16,354 bases of DNA from DATLYF01 sp035575095. Lineage in GTDB: Bacteria; Pseudomonadota; Gammaproteobacteria; Competibacterales; Competibacteraceae. A program made the translations under genes and the position numbers. The notes beneath the pieces were generated by a model. It was not told the origin of the DNA and did not search any database. It worked only from the letters and a program-made list of their open reading frames with translations. Below, piece after piece: positions 1 to 6,436 of this stretch. Within the stretch, counting starts at the first letter, position 1. The number at the start of each line of letters is the position of its first letter. The stretch is taken from assembly GCA_035575095.1 (NCBI GenBank), contig DATLYF010000163.1, forward strand, positions 1 through 16,354. Reading direction: 5' to 3'.

Positions 1-623
1 TACTGCTGGACGAGCCGCTCAGCGCCCTCGACGCCCACCTCAGCATCCGCATGCAGACCGTGCTGACCGGCCTGCAGAAGGAGCTCGGCATCACCTTCGT
101 CTACGTCACCCATAGCCAGTCCGAGGCTTTCGCCATGGCCGACCGGGTGGTAATCATGAGCCGCGGGCGTGTCGAACAGATCGGCACGCCGCAGGAGATC
201 TACCGCCGCCCAGTCAATCGCTTCGTCGCCGAGTTCATCGGTGGCAAGAACATCCTCAGCGGCCACGTCCGCGCCAGCGGCGACGGCGATACGCTCAAGA
301 TCAGCTCGGAGCACGGCCTGTTCGAGCTGCGCGCACCCCACGAGCGCAAGCTCGGCGCCGGCGATCGGGTGACGCTGTGCGTCAGCGCCGACCGCATGCA
401 CCTGGGCACGCAGCAGACGCGCAAGAGCAACAGCCTGCGCTGCACCGTGGTCGGTCAGGAGTTCGTCGGCTCCATGATCACCGTCTACCTGGAGAGCGGC
501 ACGGGGCTGGAGCTCAAGGTGCAGACACCCCACTCGGCCAGCGGCGACGCTCAACTGCGCGACGGCGACGTGGTCTTCGTCGAGTGGAGCGAAGACGATG
601 TCCTGCTTCTGGCCGAAGCCTGA
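1..623 (+). CDS. ABC transporter ATP-binding protein, PotA/spermidine-putrescine type (5' truncated)
   Basis: This is the C-terminal 206 residues of an ABC importer ATPase, read in the frame starting at base 3; the Walker A motif and signature lie outside the window. Visible motifs are the Walker B end LLDEP, the D-loop SALD directly after it, and the switch histidine in VTHSQSEAFAMADR. The stretch IGTPQEIYRRPVNRFVAEFIG is typical of ATPases of the PotA/FbpC/MalK class and leads into a C-terminal TOBE regulatory domain (about the last 120 residues). Such proteins power import of small solutes by a periplasmic-binding-protein transporter at the inner membrane. The substrate cannot be read from this part. 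The neighbouring GlxA-like regulator and MttB-family gene make a polyamine or quaternary amine such as glycine betaine or carnitine plausible, which is inference. The gene converges on the regulator gene, with only 23 bp between the stops. Confidence 0.9.
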   Translation, partial: LLDEPLSALDAHLSIRMQTVLTGLQKELGITFVYVTHSQSEAFAMADRVVIMSRGRVEQIGTPQEIYRRPVNRFVAEFIGGKNILSGHVRASGDGDTLKISSEHGLFELRAPHERKLGAGDRVTLCVSADRMHLGTQQTRKSNSLRCTVVGQEFVGSMITVYLESGTGLELKVQTPHSASGDAQLRDGDVVFVEWSEDDVLLLAEA

Positions 624-646
624 GCCGGCCGCTATGGCAGCTGCCC

Positions 647-1618
647 TCAGCCGCCGACCAGCATACCGGCCCGCCGCCGCTGCTCGCGCGGTGGCATGCC
701 GAACTGCCGCGAGTAGTTCTTGGTGAAGTGTGACACCGAGGCAAAGCCGCAGGCCAGCGCCACCTGGGTGATGGCTAGGGGCGTGGTGAGCAGTAGCTGC
801 CGCGCCTTGTTGAGCCGCAGCTCCATGTAGTAGCGCGCCGGCGTGGTGTGCAGGTAGTCGTGGAACAGCCGCTCCAACTGACGGAAGGAGATATCCAGAT
901 GGCGGGCGATCTCCTCCAGCGGCAGCGGCTCTTCCAGGTTGGCCTCCATCAGCGCCACCGCCTCGCTGAGCTTGGGCTGGGCGGTGCCCAATTGCTGGCG
1001 CAACGGAATGCGCTGGCGATCCTCGCCCTGGCGGATGCGCTCGCACACTAGCAGCTCCGAGACCGCGGCCACCAGCTTGCGGTCCTTCCAGTGCTGGGCG
1101 ATGAGGTGGAACATCATATCCATGGGCGCGGTGCCGCCGGAGCAGGTGTAGCGGTCGCGATCGACCTCGAATAGCCGGCTGGAGACGACGATGTGGGGGA
1201 AGGATTCGCGCAGCCTGTCCATGTCCTCCCAGTGGATGGTGCAGCGATAGCCGTCCAGCAGGCCGGCCCTGGCCAGCAAATAGCTGCCGGTGCACACCCC
1301 GCCCAGCGGCACGCCATCGCGGGCCTGGCCGCGCAGCCAGTCGAGCATCGCCCGTTCCGGCTGGGGCGGAATGGGATTGGGACCGCACACCAGGACGAGG
1401 TCCAGGCGCGGAGCCTGGGCCATGACGCAGTCGGCCACCATCTGCACGCCGCTGCTGGCCGCCACCGGCCGGCCGTCGGCGGAGATCAGCAGAATCTCGT
1501 AGAGCCGTCGCCCCGCCACCATGTTGGCCATGCGCAGCGGCTCGCTGGCACTGGCGAAGCTGATCACGCTGAAGTTGGGAACGAGCAGAAACCCTACCCG
1601 ATACGACTGATTCGACAT
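647..1618 (-). CDS. GlxA-family transcriptional regulator (DJ-1/PfpI domain plus AraC helix-turn-helix), CdhR/GbdR-like
   Basis: A 323-residue transcriptional regulator. Residues about 5-180 form a DJ-1/PfpI (class I glutamine amidotransferase-like) domain with the nucleophile-elbow motif GVCTGSYLLARAGLL (Cys109) followed by THW-like IHWED. Residues about 217-312 are an AraC-type double helix-turn-helix ending in GFASVSHFTKNYSRQFGMPP. This domain order is that of GlxA, CdhR (carnitine) and GbdR (glycine betaine) activators. The ligand here is inferred only from the neighbouring MttB-family gene. A longer reading frame begins at 1690, but I chose ATG at 1618: it gives the normal N-terminus (MSNQSYRVGFLLVPNFS) and has a GAGGGG Shine-Dalgarno at 1626-1631. 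That Shine-Dalgarno overlaps the stop codon of the upstream pseudouridine synthase gene 11 bp away, so the two are probably translationally coupled. Confidence 0.92.
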   Translation of the reverse strand: MSNQSYRVGFLLVPNFSVISFASASEPLRMANMVAGRRLYEILLISADGRPVAASSGVQMVADCVMAQAPRLDLVLVCGPNPIPPQPERAMLDWLRGQARDGVPLGGVCTGSYLLARAGLLDGYRCTIHWEDMDRLRESFPHIVVSSRLFEVDRDRYTCSGGTAPMDMMFHLIAQHWKDRKLVAAVSELLVCERIRQGEDRQRIPLRQQLGTAQPKLSEAVALMEANLEEPLPLEEIARHLDISFRQLERLFHDYLHTTPARYYMELRLNKARQLLLTTPLAITQVALACGFASVSHFTKNYSRQFGMPPREQRRRAGMLVGG

Positions 1619-1625
1619 ACCGTCG

Positions 1626-1631
1626 CCCCTC
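1626..1631 (-). promoter_or_regulatory. Shine-Dalgarno of the GlxA-like regulator overlapping the upstream stop codon
   Basis: Read on the minus strand, the stop codon TGA of the pseudouridine synthase runs directly into GAGGGG, and the regulator ATG follows seven bases later. This decides the start at 1618 and suggests that ribosomes ending the upstream gene can reinitiate on the regulator. Confidence 0.65.
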
Positions 1632-2484
1632 AGAAGCCGATATGCTCTTCCGCCAGTCGGTAGCGCCGTTCCATGCCTGCGAACGGGCACTGGAACACCA
1701 GCTCCACCGCTACTAGCTTTAGACCGTCATCGTTTTTGTTGCCGCGTCCATAGCGCGGATCGCCCCACAGCGGGAAGCCGATGCCGTCCAGATGGCGGCG
1801 GATCTGGTGCAGCCGGCCGCTGCCGATGCGCACCTCCAGGGTGGTGAGGTTGTGCGCGGGATCGTAGCTCAGCACCTGGAACTCGGTGAGCGCCGGCCTG
1901 CCATCCAGAGGCGCATCGATGAGCCCGCGGCGGCCGCGGACGGCGGCCAGATCGCCGACCACCTGCAGGCGGTAGCGCTTACCGATGCTGCGCCCCTGGA
2001 ACAGCGCCGAGAGCCTGCCCGCCGCCGCGCCGTCGTGGGCGAACAGCATCAGCCCCCCTGCTTCCCGATCCAGACGGTGCACCAAATAGGCCGCACCCAC
2101 GCCTTTCTCCACCTGGCGCAGCATGCTGCAGTGGTCACCGTACAGCGTGCCCTGGGCAAGCAGCCCGGGTGGCTTGTACCAGACACTGTAGCGCGCCTCG
2201 CGCGCCAGCAGTGCAGCGGCGGGCGGCTCCAGGGCCAGCACCGCCGGATCGTAGTAGAGCTCCAGGATATCGTCGTCGCGCAGTTCGGTGGTGGCGCGGC
2301 GCAGCCGCTTGCGCGTGCGGCTGCGGCCGTTCCAGCGCCCCAGCCAGACCGCTCCCTTGTTCATGGCGTCCTTGATCGCCGACCTGGACAGAGCGCTGTG
2401 CTCGGCCAGGTAGTCACAGGCGGTGCGACCGGTTTCGGCGGCGGTGATGTGGCGCTTGAGGATGAAAGCGGTGGTTCGTGTCAT
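1630..2484 (-). CDS. RluA-family RNA pseudouridine synthase
   Basis: A 284-residue RNA-modifying enzyme that isomerises uridine to pseudouridine in rRNA or tRNA. The catalytic motif is HRLDRE at residues 136-141 with Asp139 as nucleophile; the usual HRLDRxTSG reads HRLDREAGG here. The second family signature GRLHQIRRHLDGIGFPLWGDPRYG lies near the C-terminus. The first 75 residues (CDYLAEHSALSRSAIKDAMNKGAV) look like a degenerate S4-type RNA-binding segment. The frame stays open upstream to 2883, but that part is arginine/proline-rich, unlike the family, and overlaps the divergent MttB-family gene. I therefore start at ATG 2484, although its Shine-Dalgarno is weak. The exact RNA target is not deducible; it is of the small RluA/YhcT-like type. 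It is transcribed together with the downstream regulator gene. Confidence 0.9.
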   Translation of the reverse strand: MTRTTAFILKRHITAAETGRTACDYLAEHSALSRSAIKDAMNKGAVWLGRWNGRSRTRKRLRRATTELRDDDILELYYDPAVLALEPPAAALLAREARYSVWYKPPGLLAQGTLYGDHCSMLRQVEKGVGAAYLVHRLDREAGGLMLFAHDGAAAGRLSALFQGRSIGKRYRLQVVGDLAAVRGRRGLIDAPLDGRPALTEFQVLSYDPAHNLTTLEVRIGSGRLHQIRRHLDGIGFPLWGDPRYGRGNKNDDGLKLVAVELVFQCPFAGMERRYRLAEEHIGF

Positions 2485-2582
2485 GGCAGCGGGTCGAGAA
2501 ACAGACAGCCCATGTCGCGGGCAAACATATCGGGTTCGCAGCAGCCGAGTAAATTGTCCGAAATAATGCCAAGGAGCGCCCC

Positions 2583-3890
2583 ATGTCCGCCTTTCCGGCC
2601 CTGCCCGAACCGACGTCCCTGCCGCCCTGGGAGCTGCTGGACGCCCAGGCTCTGGCTCTGCTGGAACGCAACGCCGAGCGCATCTTGGCCTCGGTGGGCG
2701 TGCTCTATCGCGCGGACGCCGAGGCGCTGGCGCTATGGCGCGCGGCCGGGGCGCGGGTCGAGGGGGAACGAGTGTACATCCCCGAGGGCCTGGCACGGGA
2801 GCTGGTGAGCCGCCACGCCCCGCGGTGCTTCGTCCAGCACGCCCGCAATCCCGCGCGTAGCGTCGAGTTCGGCGGCGGCTCACGGATCTGTGCCCCAGTC
2901 TATGATCCGCCCTGGGTGCATTCCCGCGCCGGCGGGCGGCGCTACGCCACCCTGGCCGATCTGCAGAACTTCATCCGCCTGACCCACGACAGTCCCGTGC
3001 TAGCCCACCTCGGCGGCCCCATCTGCGAGCCCCACGATCGTCCGGCGGAAAGCCGCTATCTGGATGTCCTATTGGCCCAGCTCACCCTGTCCGACAAGCC
3101 CTTCATGGGCGCCGTGATCTACGGGCGGCCAGCCGCCGATACCATCGCCCTGGGCCGGGTGGCGTTCGGGACAGCCTTCTTCGAGCGTCACTGCTGTACC
3201 ATCAACATGGTCAATCCGGTGCCGCCGCTGACCTGGACCCCAGGGCCGCTGGCCGCCCTCAAGACCTATGCCCGCCACGGCCAGGGGCTGCTGGTGGCCA
3301 GCTATCCGCTGCTCGGCCTGACTGCACCCGTGACCCTGGCCGGAGCGGCGGCGCAGATGCTGGCCGAAGGCCTGTCCGGCATGGCCCTGGCCCAGCTCGT
3401 CCGCCCCGGCACGCCGGTAATCTTCGGCGCCTTGGGTGCGCCCTTCGATCTGCGCCGCAATATGCAGCCGCGCTTCGGCACCGTGGAGACGCAGCGCCTC
3501 ATGCCCGTCATGGCGGCGCTGGCGCGGCGCCTGGGAGTGCCGTTCCGGACCGATGGCGCCATCACCTCGGCCAAGACCGTAGACGCCCAGGCCGGCTGGG
3601 AGAGCGGGGTCAGTCTGAACACCGCCTGGCACAGCGGTGCTGACCTCATTCTGCATGCTGCCGGCTGGCTGGAGGATGGGCGCATGGCCGGTTACGAGAA
3701 GTTCATGCTGGACGAGCACCAGCTCGCCTGGCTGGCGGGACAGGAAGCCTGGATGCCGCTGGGACTGGAGGCGGCGGAGGGGCAATGGCGGCGCCGGCTG
3801 GCCGAGTACCAGGCGCCACCCCTCGATCCGGCCCTGGTCGAGGCCTTGGCACGCACCGCAGAGGAGCTGCGCGCCGCTTGGCACGGCTGA
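2583..3890 (+). CDS. MttB/trimethylamine methyltransferase-family protein without pyrrolysine
   Basis: A 435-residue member of the MttB superfamily (COG5598). Known members transfer a methyl group from a quaternary or tertiary amine to a cognate corrinoid protein: MttB uses trimethylamine, MtgB glycine betaine, MtcB carnitine. Family-like segments are RYATLADLQNFIRLTHDSPVLAHLGGPICEP (about 120-149), CCTINMVNPVPPLTW (204-218), and ITSAKTVDAQAGWESGVSLNTAWHSGADLILHAAGWLEDG (327-366). No in-frame amber codon is present, so it is a non-pyrrolysine homologue. It is shorter than archaeal MttB (about 495 residues). The start at 2583 has a strong AAGGAG seven bases upstream. No corrinoid-binding protein or corrinoid:THF methyltransferase lies within the left part of the window, so the methyl acceptor is unknown. 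Glycine betaine or a related amine is the likeliest substrate given the GlxA-like regulator and PotA-type ATPase nearby. Confidence 0.85.
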   Translation: MSAFPALPEPTSLPPWELLDAQALALLERNAERILASVGVLYRADAEALALWRAAGARVEGERVYIPEGLARELVSRHAPRCFVQHARNPARSVEFGGGSRICAPVYDPPWVHSRAGGRRYATLADLQNFIRLTHDSPVLAHLGGPICEPHDRPAESRYLDVLLAQLTLSDKPFMGAVIYGRPAADTIALGRVAFGTAFFERHCCTINMVNPVPPLTWTPGPLAALKTYARHGQGLLVASYPLLGLTAPVTLAGAAAQMLAEGLSGMALAQLVRPGTPVIFGALGAPFDLRRNMQPRFGTVETQRLMPVMAALARRLGVPFRTDGAITSAKTVDAQAGWESGVSLNTAWHSGADLILHAAGWLEDGRMAGYEKFMLDEHQLAWLAGQEAWMPLGLEAAEGQWRRRLAEYQAPPLDPALVEALARTAEELRAAWHG

Positions 3891-3925
3891 GCTCGGAGCC
3901 TCGGTCGCCGGGGTGAGTCTAAAGG

Positions 3926-3941
3926 GCTATGATAAGCCCCC
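3926..3941 (+). promoter_or_regulatory. Possible weak hairpin/-10-like TATGAT before the class V PLP gene
   Basis: In the 63-bp gap between the MttB-family gene and the PLP enzyme there is a short imperfect inverted repeat (GGGCT, AAGCCC) whose loop contains TATGAT, a good -10 hexamer. No convincing -35 box lies 16-18 bp upstream and no T-run follows. It could be a weak internal promoter, an attenuating hairpin, or nothing. Confidence 0.2.
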
Positions 3942-3953
3942 TACTCCACTGCG

Positions 3954-5441
3954 ATGGCTCCGATGTACGGCGAATACGGCGAAGCATTGCACAAGCGGCT
4001 ACAGCACGATTTTCTCGGCCTCGACGTCCGCTACCCGTTAGCCGACGGGCGGGTGAGACGGCGCCATTATCTGGACTCTGCCGCCTCCACCCTGCGCCTG
4101 GGCGCGGCCCACCGCCTGGCCGAGGCTTTCCTCGGCCACTACGGCAGCACCCACAGCGAGCTGCACTACGGCGCCCGTATCGCCAGCGCCGCCTATCGCT
4201 GGGCCCACGACCAGGTGCTGCGCTTCGTCGGCGCCGATCCCGAGCACTACACCTGCTTCTTCGCCGGCAGCGGCGCCACCGCCGGGGTCAACCGCATGGC
4301 CCGCACCCTGGCGGCGCTGCGCCCGGAGCGCGATACGGTGCTGGTCTCGGAGATGGAGCACCACTCCAACGACCTGCCCCACCGCCGGCACAGCACCCGG
4401 GTGCTGCACATCCCCTTGAGCGGCACGGCGCCGGCCCTGGGCGCCATTGACCTGAAGGCGCTGGCCCGGCTGCTGGAAGCCAACCGCGGCCGGGTCAACT
4501 ACCTGGCCATCACCGGCGCCAGCAACGTCACCGGCATCCTCAACCCGCTCGCCGACATCGCCGAGCTGGCCCACGCCCACGGCGCCTGGCTGCTGGTCGA
4601 CGGGGCGCAGTGGGTGGCGCATGCGCCGGTGCGCATGAGCGCTCCCGAGCATCCGGCGCGGGCGCTGGACGTGCTGGTGTTCTCCGGCCACAAGATCTAC
4701 GCCCCCGGCGCACCCGGGGTGGTGGTGGCGCGCCGCGAGCTGCTGGCCGGTGGCCTGCCCGATGAGTTGGGCGGCGGTATGGTAGAGGATGTGTTCCTCA
4801 GCGACTACATGGTCAGCCCCCACTTTCCGGAACGCGAGGAAGCCGGCACCCCCAACATCGTCGGCGCGGTCATGCTGGGGGCGGTGCTGGAGCTGCTCAT
4901 GCGCGTTGGCATGGATAGTGTGCACGCCGCCGAGGCGCGGCTGCTGGCGCGCGCCCTGCCGGCCCTGGCCGCTCTGCCCGGGGTACGGGTCTACGGCATC
5001 ACCGATCCGGCCTGCGCGCCGCGCACCGGCATCATCAGCTTCAACCTGGAGGGGCTGGACCACGGTCTGGTGGCGGCCATCCTCAACGACTATTACAACA
5101 TCGCCGTGCGCAATGCCTGCTTCTGCGCTCACCCCTACGTGCGCGAGATGCTCAAGCCCGAGCTGTGGGCCCTGGACATCGACCCCGACACCCCACGCGG
5201 GCTGGAGGCGGTGGAGCTGAAGCGCGGCATGGTGCGGGCCAGCTTCGGCCTGTATACCACGGAGGATGACGTGGAGGCGCTGATCGCAGCACTGGCCGAT
5301 ATTCTCGAGCGGCGCGAGCACTATGCCGCCCAATACGCGGTGGATGCCGACGGCGTCTACCGCCATCGCCGCTTTCGCCTGGAGGCCACCGCGCTGTTCG
5401 ATCCGGCGCGGGTGCTGGATAGCCTGCTGCCGCCCACCTGA
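3954..5441 (+). CDS. Class V aminotransferase-fold PLP enzyme, cysteine desulfurase (SufS)-like
   Basis: A 495-residue PLP-dependent enzyme of the cysteine desulfurase/NifS-like group. Visible motifs are YLDSAAST (39-46), the cofactor-stacking histidine in SEMEHHSND (132-140), DGAQW (216-220), and the PLP-binding lysine in FSGHKIYAPG (Lys247). The loop RNACFCAHP (386-394) places Cys391 where SufS carries its persulfide-forming cysteine. It therefore may release sulfur (or selenium) from a cysteine-type substrate, or cleave a related amino acid. It is about 90 residues longer than SufS, with an N-terminal and a roughly 50-residue C-terminal extension, and is not beside suf or isc genes. It lies 63 bp after the MttB-family gene on the same strand. 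The start at 3954 has no clear Shine-Dalgarno; ATG 3963 is an alternative. True substrate unknown. Confidence 0.85.
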   Translation: MAPMYGEYGEALHKRLQHDFLGLDVRYPLADGRVRRRHYLDSAASTLRLGAAHRLAEAFLGHYGSTHSELHYGARIASAAYRWAHDQVLRFVGADPEHYTCFFAGSGATAGVNRMARTLAALRPERDTVLVSEMEHHSNDLPHRRHSTRVLHIPLSGTAPALGAIDLKALARLLEANRGRVNYLAITGASNVTGILNPLADIAELAHAHGAWLLVDGAQWVAHAPVRMSAPEHPARALDVLVFSGHKIYAPGAPGVVVARRELLAGGLPDELGGGMVEDVFLSDYMVSPHFPEREEAGTPNIVGAVMLGAVLELLMRVGMDSVHAAEARLLARALPALAALPGVRVYGITDPACAPRTGIISFNLEGLDHGLVAAILNDYYNIAVRNACFCAHPYVREMLKPELWALDIDPDTPRGLEAVELKRGMVRASFGLYTTEDDVEALIAALADILERREHYAAQYAVDADGVYRHRRFRLEATALFDPARVLDSLLPPT

Positions 5442-5467
5442 TACGAAGGCGCATTAATGAGCGGACT

Positions 5468-5485
5468 TACCCTGGGGGTGTTTGC
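5468..5485 (+). repeat. Left terminal inverted repeat of the MITE-like element
   Basis: TACCCTGGGGGTGTTTGC. It pairs with the reverse complement of 5687-5703 with a single-base indel in the G-run. Confidence 0.7.
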
Positions 5486-5545
5486 TCTCGCTCGCGTTCG
5501 CCGGCCCGACAGGCGCTTCGCAATCCCGCTCCGCCGCTCGGTCCA

Positions 5546-5569
5546 GGGCTTGCCCTCTCTGGCAAGCCC
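5546..5569 (+). repeat. Perfect 9-bp stem hairpin inside the MITE-like element
   Basis: GGGCTTGCC, a six-base loop CTCTCT, then GGCAAGCCC. It is followed directly by a second palindrome (5571-5584) CTCGGC-GA-GCCGAG. The back-to-back stems suggest RNA or cruciform structure, or that they help form a rho-independent-like barrier. No T-run follows. Confidence 0.7.
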
Positions 5570-5570
5570 G

Positions 5571-5584
5571 CTCGGCGAGCCGAG
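5571..5584 (+). repeat. Second 6-bp stem palindrome inside the MITE-like element
   Basis: CTCGGC, two bases GA, GCCGAG. It abuts the preceding hairpin with one base between them. Confidence 0.6.
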
Positions 5585-5686
5585 ATCCACCGGCTCTCGA
5601 TCTTATCCGCCTGGCCCCTGGCCGGCTCACTGCGACGATGTCTCGGCTTCGCCTTCCTGGCTGCATCGGCCATCGACGCGGCTTCC

Positions 5687-5703
5687 GCAAACACCCCAGG
5701 GTA
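5687..5703 (-). repeat. Right terminal inverted repeat of the MITE-like element
   Basis: GCAAACACCCCAGGGTA, the reverse complement of the left end with one G fewer. It ends 24 bp before the ybjQ Shine-Dalgarno, so any outward promoter in the element could drive ybjQ. Confidence 0.7.
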
Positions 5704-5727
5704 GGGCGATAACGACGTCGATGAAAC

Positions 5728-5734
5728 AGGAGGT
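5728..5734 (+). promoter_or_regulatory. Strong Shine-Dalgarno that fixes the ybjQ start
   Basis: AGGAGGT lies four bases before ATG 5739. The reading frame is open upstream to ATG 5457 through the MITE-like element, but this site and the family's N-terminus show that translation starts at 5739. Confidence 0.8.
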
Positions 5735-5738
5735 CCCC

Positions 5739-6062
5739 ATGCTGCTCACCACCACCCCCGGCGTCGAGGGCAAGCGCATCGTGCGCTACCTGGGCGTGGT
5801 CACCGGCGACGCCGTGCTCGGCGCCAATATCTTCCGCGACCTGTTCGCCGGGCTGCGCGATATCGTCGGCGGGCGCTCCGGCGCTTACGAGAAGGAGTTG
5901 CGCAAGGCGCGCACCATCGCTTTGGAGGAGCTGGCCGAGGCGGCCAGGGAATTGGGCGCCAATGCCGTGGTGGGGGTGGACCTGGACTACGAGATCCTAG
6001 GGGAGAAGAACGGCATGCTCATGGTCAGTGCCAGTGGCACCGCCGTGATCGTGGAAGGTTGA
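5739..6062 (+). CDS. YbjQ/UPF0145 (DUF74) family protein
   Basis: A 107-residue protein of the widespread YbjQ family (heavy-metal-binding domain, UPF0145), predicted cytosolic. Family features are the N-terminal TTPGVEGKRIVRYLGVVTGDAVLGANIFRDLFAGLRDIVGGRSGAYE and the later ALEELAEAARELGANAVVGVDLDYEIL, ending in a strand-rich GMLMVSASGTAVIV. The full length matches the family, whose members form pentameric barrels; the biochemical role is not established. The start is set by AGGAGGT at 5728-5734. The frame continues 5' into the MITE-like element (to 5457), giving a spurious 201-residue fusion that I discount. It converges on the glycine-zipper lipoprotein gene with 36 bp between stops. Confidence 0.93.
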   Translation: MLLTTTPGVEGKRIVRYLGVVTGDAVLGANIFRDLFAGLRDIVGGRSGAYEKELRKARTIALEELAEAARELGANAVVGVDLDYEILGEKNGMLMVSASGTAVIVEG

Positions 6063-6067
6063 AGCAA

Positions 6068-6087
6068 GGCCCGCCGGGCGACGGGCC
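6068..6087. terminator. Possible shared terminator hairpin between convergent genes
   Basis: GGCCCG, an eight-base loop, CGGGCC sit between the convergent ybjQ and lipoprotein genes. There is no clear T-run on either strand, so termination activity is uncertain. Confidence 0.3.
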
Positions 6088-6098
6088 CCGCCGCTCGC

Positions 6099-6383
6099 TC
6101 AGTATCGATTACAGGTCAACTGCTGCCCGGCCAGAGCGCCGCCGGCGGCGCCGACGCCGGTCATGACGGTCTTGCCTCTGCCGCTGCCCACCTGGTGACC
6201 GAGCGCCGCTCCGGCCACGCCACCGGCCACGGTGCCGGCGATGCAGCCCCAGTCGGTGCCGCTCTGCTGGTAAGCATAGCCGCGGTTGCCATAATAGGGC
6301 TGGTTGGTGGCGCAAGCGCTGGTGACCACGGCCAGGGCGGCCACCAGGCCAAGACGCAGGATGCGGGAAGCGGTGCTGGTCAT
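6099..6383 (-). CDS. Glycine-zipper outer-membrane lipoprotein (SlyB/Rick_17kDa-like)
   Basis: A 94-residue small lipoprotein. The N-terminus RILRLGLVAALAVVTSAC is a lipoprotein signal peptide with lipobox VTSAC, lipidated at Cys24. After a short tyrosine-rich linker (PYYGNRGYAYQQ) comes a glycine-zipper membrane-insertion segment from about residue 46 (CIAGTVAGGVAGAALGHQVG and GVGAAGGALAGQQL), as in the 17-kDa surface antigen/SlyB families. It is probably anchored in the outer membrane as an envelope-structure or stress lipoprotein. I chose ATG 6383 (GGAG nine bases upstream) because it gives a normal signal peptide. An in-frame ATG at 6440 overlaps the stop of the M48 gene as ATGA and would add 19 residues; it remains possible. 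It follows the M48 peptidase on the same strand and probably shares its transcript. Confidence 0.85.
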   Translation of the reverse strand: MTSTASRILRLGLVAALAVVTSACATNQPYYGNRGYAYQQSGTDWGCIAGTVAGGVAGAALGHQVGSGRGKTVMTGVGAAGGALAGQQLTCNRY

Positions 6384-6436
6384 GTCGGAATTCTCCATTG
6401 CGGCTGACAGGGGCGCCAGGGTAACGCGCTCGGCCG

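Larger units (their letters stand above)
5468..5703. mobile_element. MITE-like 236-bp element with terminal inverted repeats
   Basis: The 297-bp gap between the PLP enzyme and ybjQ is almost filled by a segment bounded by an 18-bp left end (5468-5485, TACCCTGGGGGTGTTTGC) and a 17-bp right end (5687-5703). The right end is its exact reverse complement except for one missing G. Both ends carry an outermost TA, as expected for the TA target duplication of IS630/Tc1-mariner-type elements. Inside are two perfect hairpins (5546-5569 and 5571-5584). No coding sequence of known type is visible: reading frames stay open on both strands, but the products are arginine/proline-rich and resemble nothing. 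This fits a non-autonomous miniature transposable element or a structured intergenic repeat. Copy number elsewhere is unknown. Confidence 0.6.

Noticed and set aside
636..645. GGCAGCTGCC palindrome between the ABC ATPase and regulator genes as a bidirectional terminator
   Set aside because: It is a short palindrome without a loop or T-run, expected by chance in GC-rich DNA.
2583..3890. A pyrrolysine-containing MttB
   Set aside because: No in-frame TAG occurs in the gene and the protein is continuous through the region where archaeal MttB carries pyrrolysine.
5457..5738. An N-terminal extension of YbjQ by 94 residues
   Set aside because: It crosses the MITE-like element, resembles no protein, and the AGGAGGT at 5728-5734 sets the start at 5739 with family-typical length.
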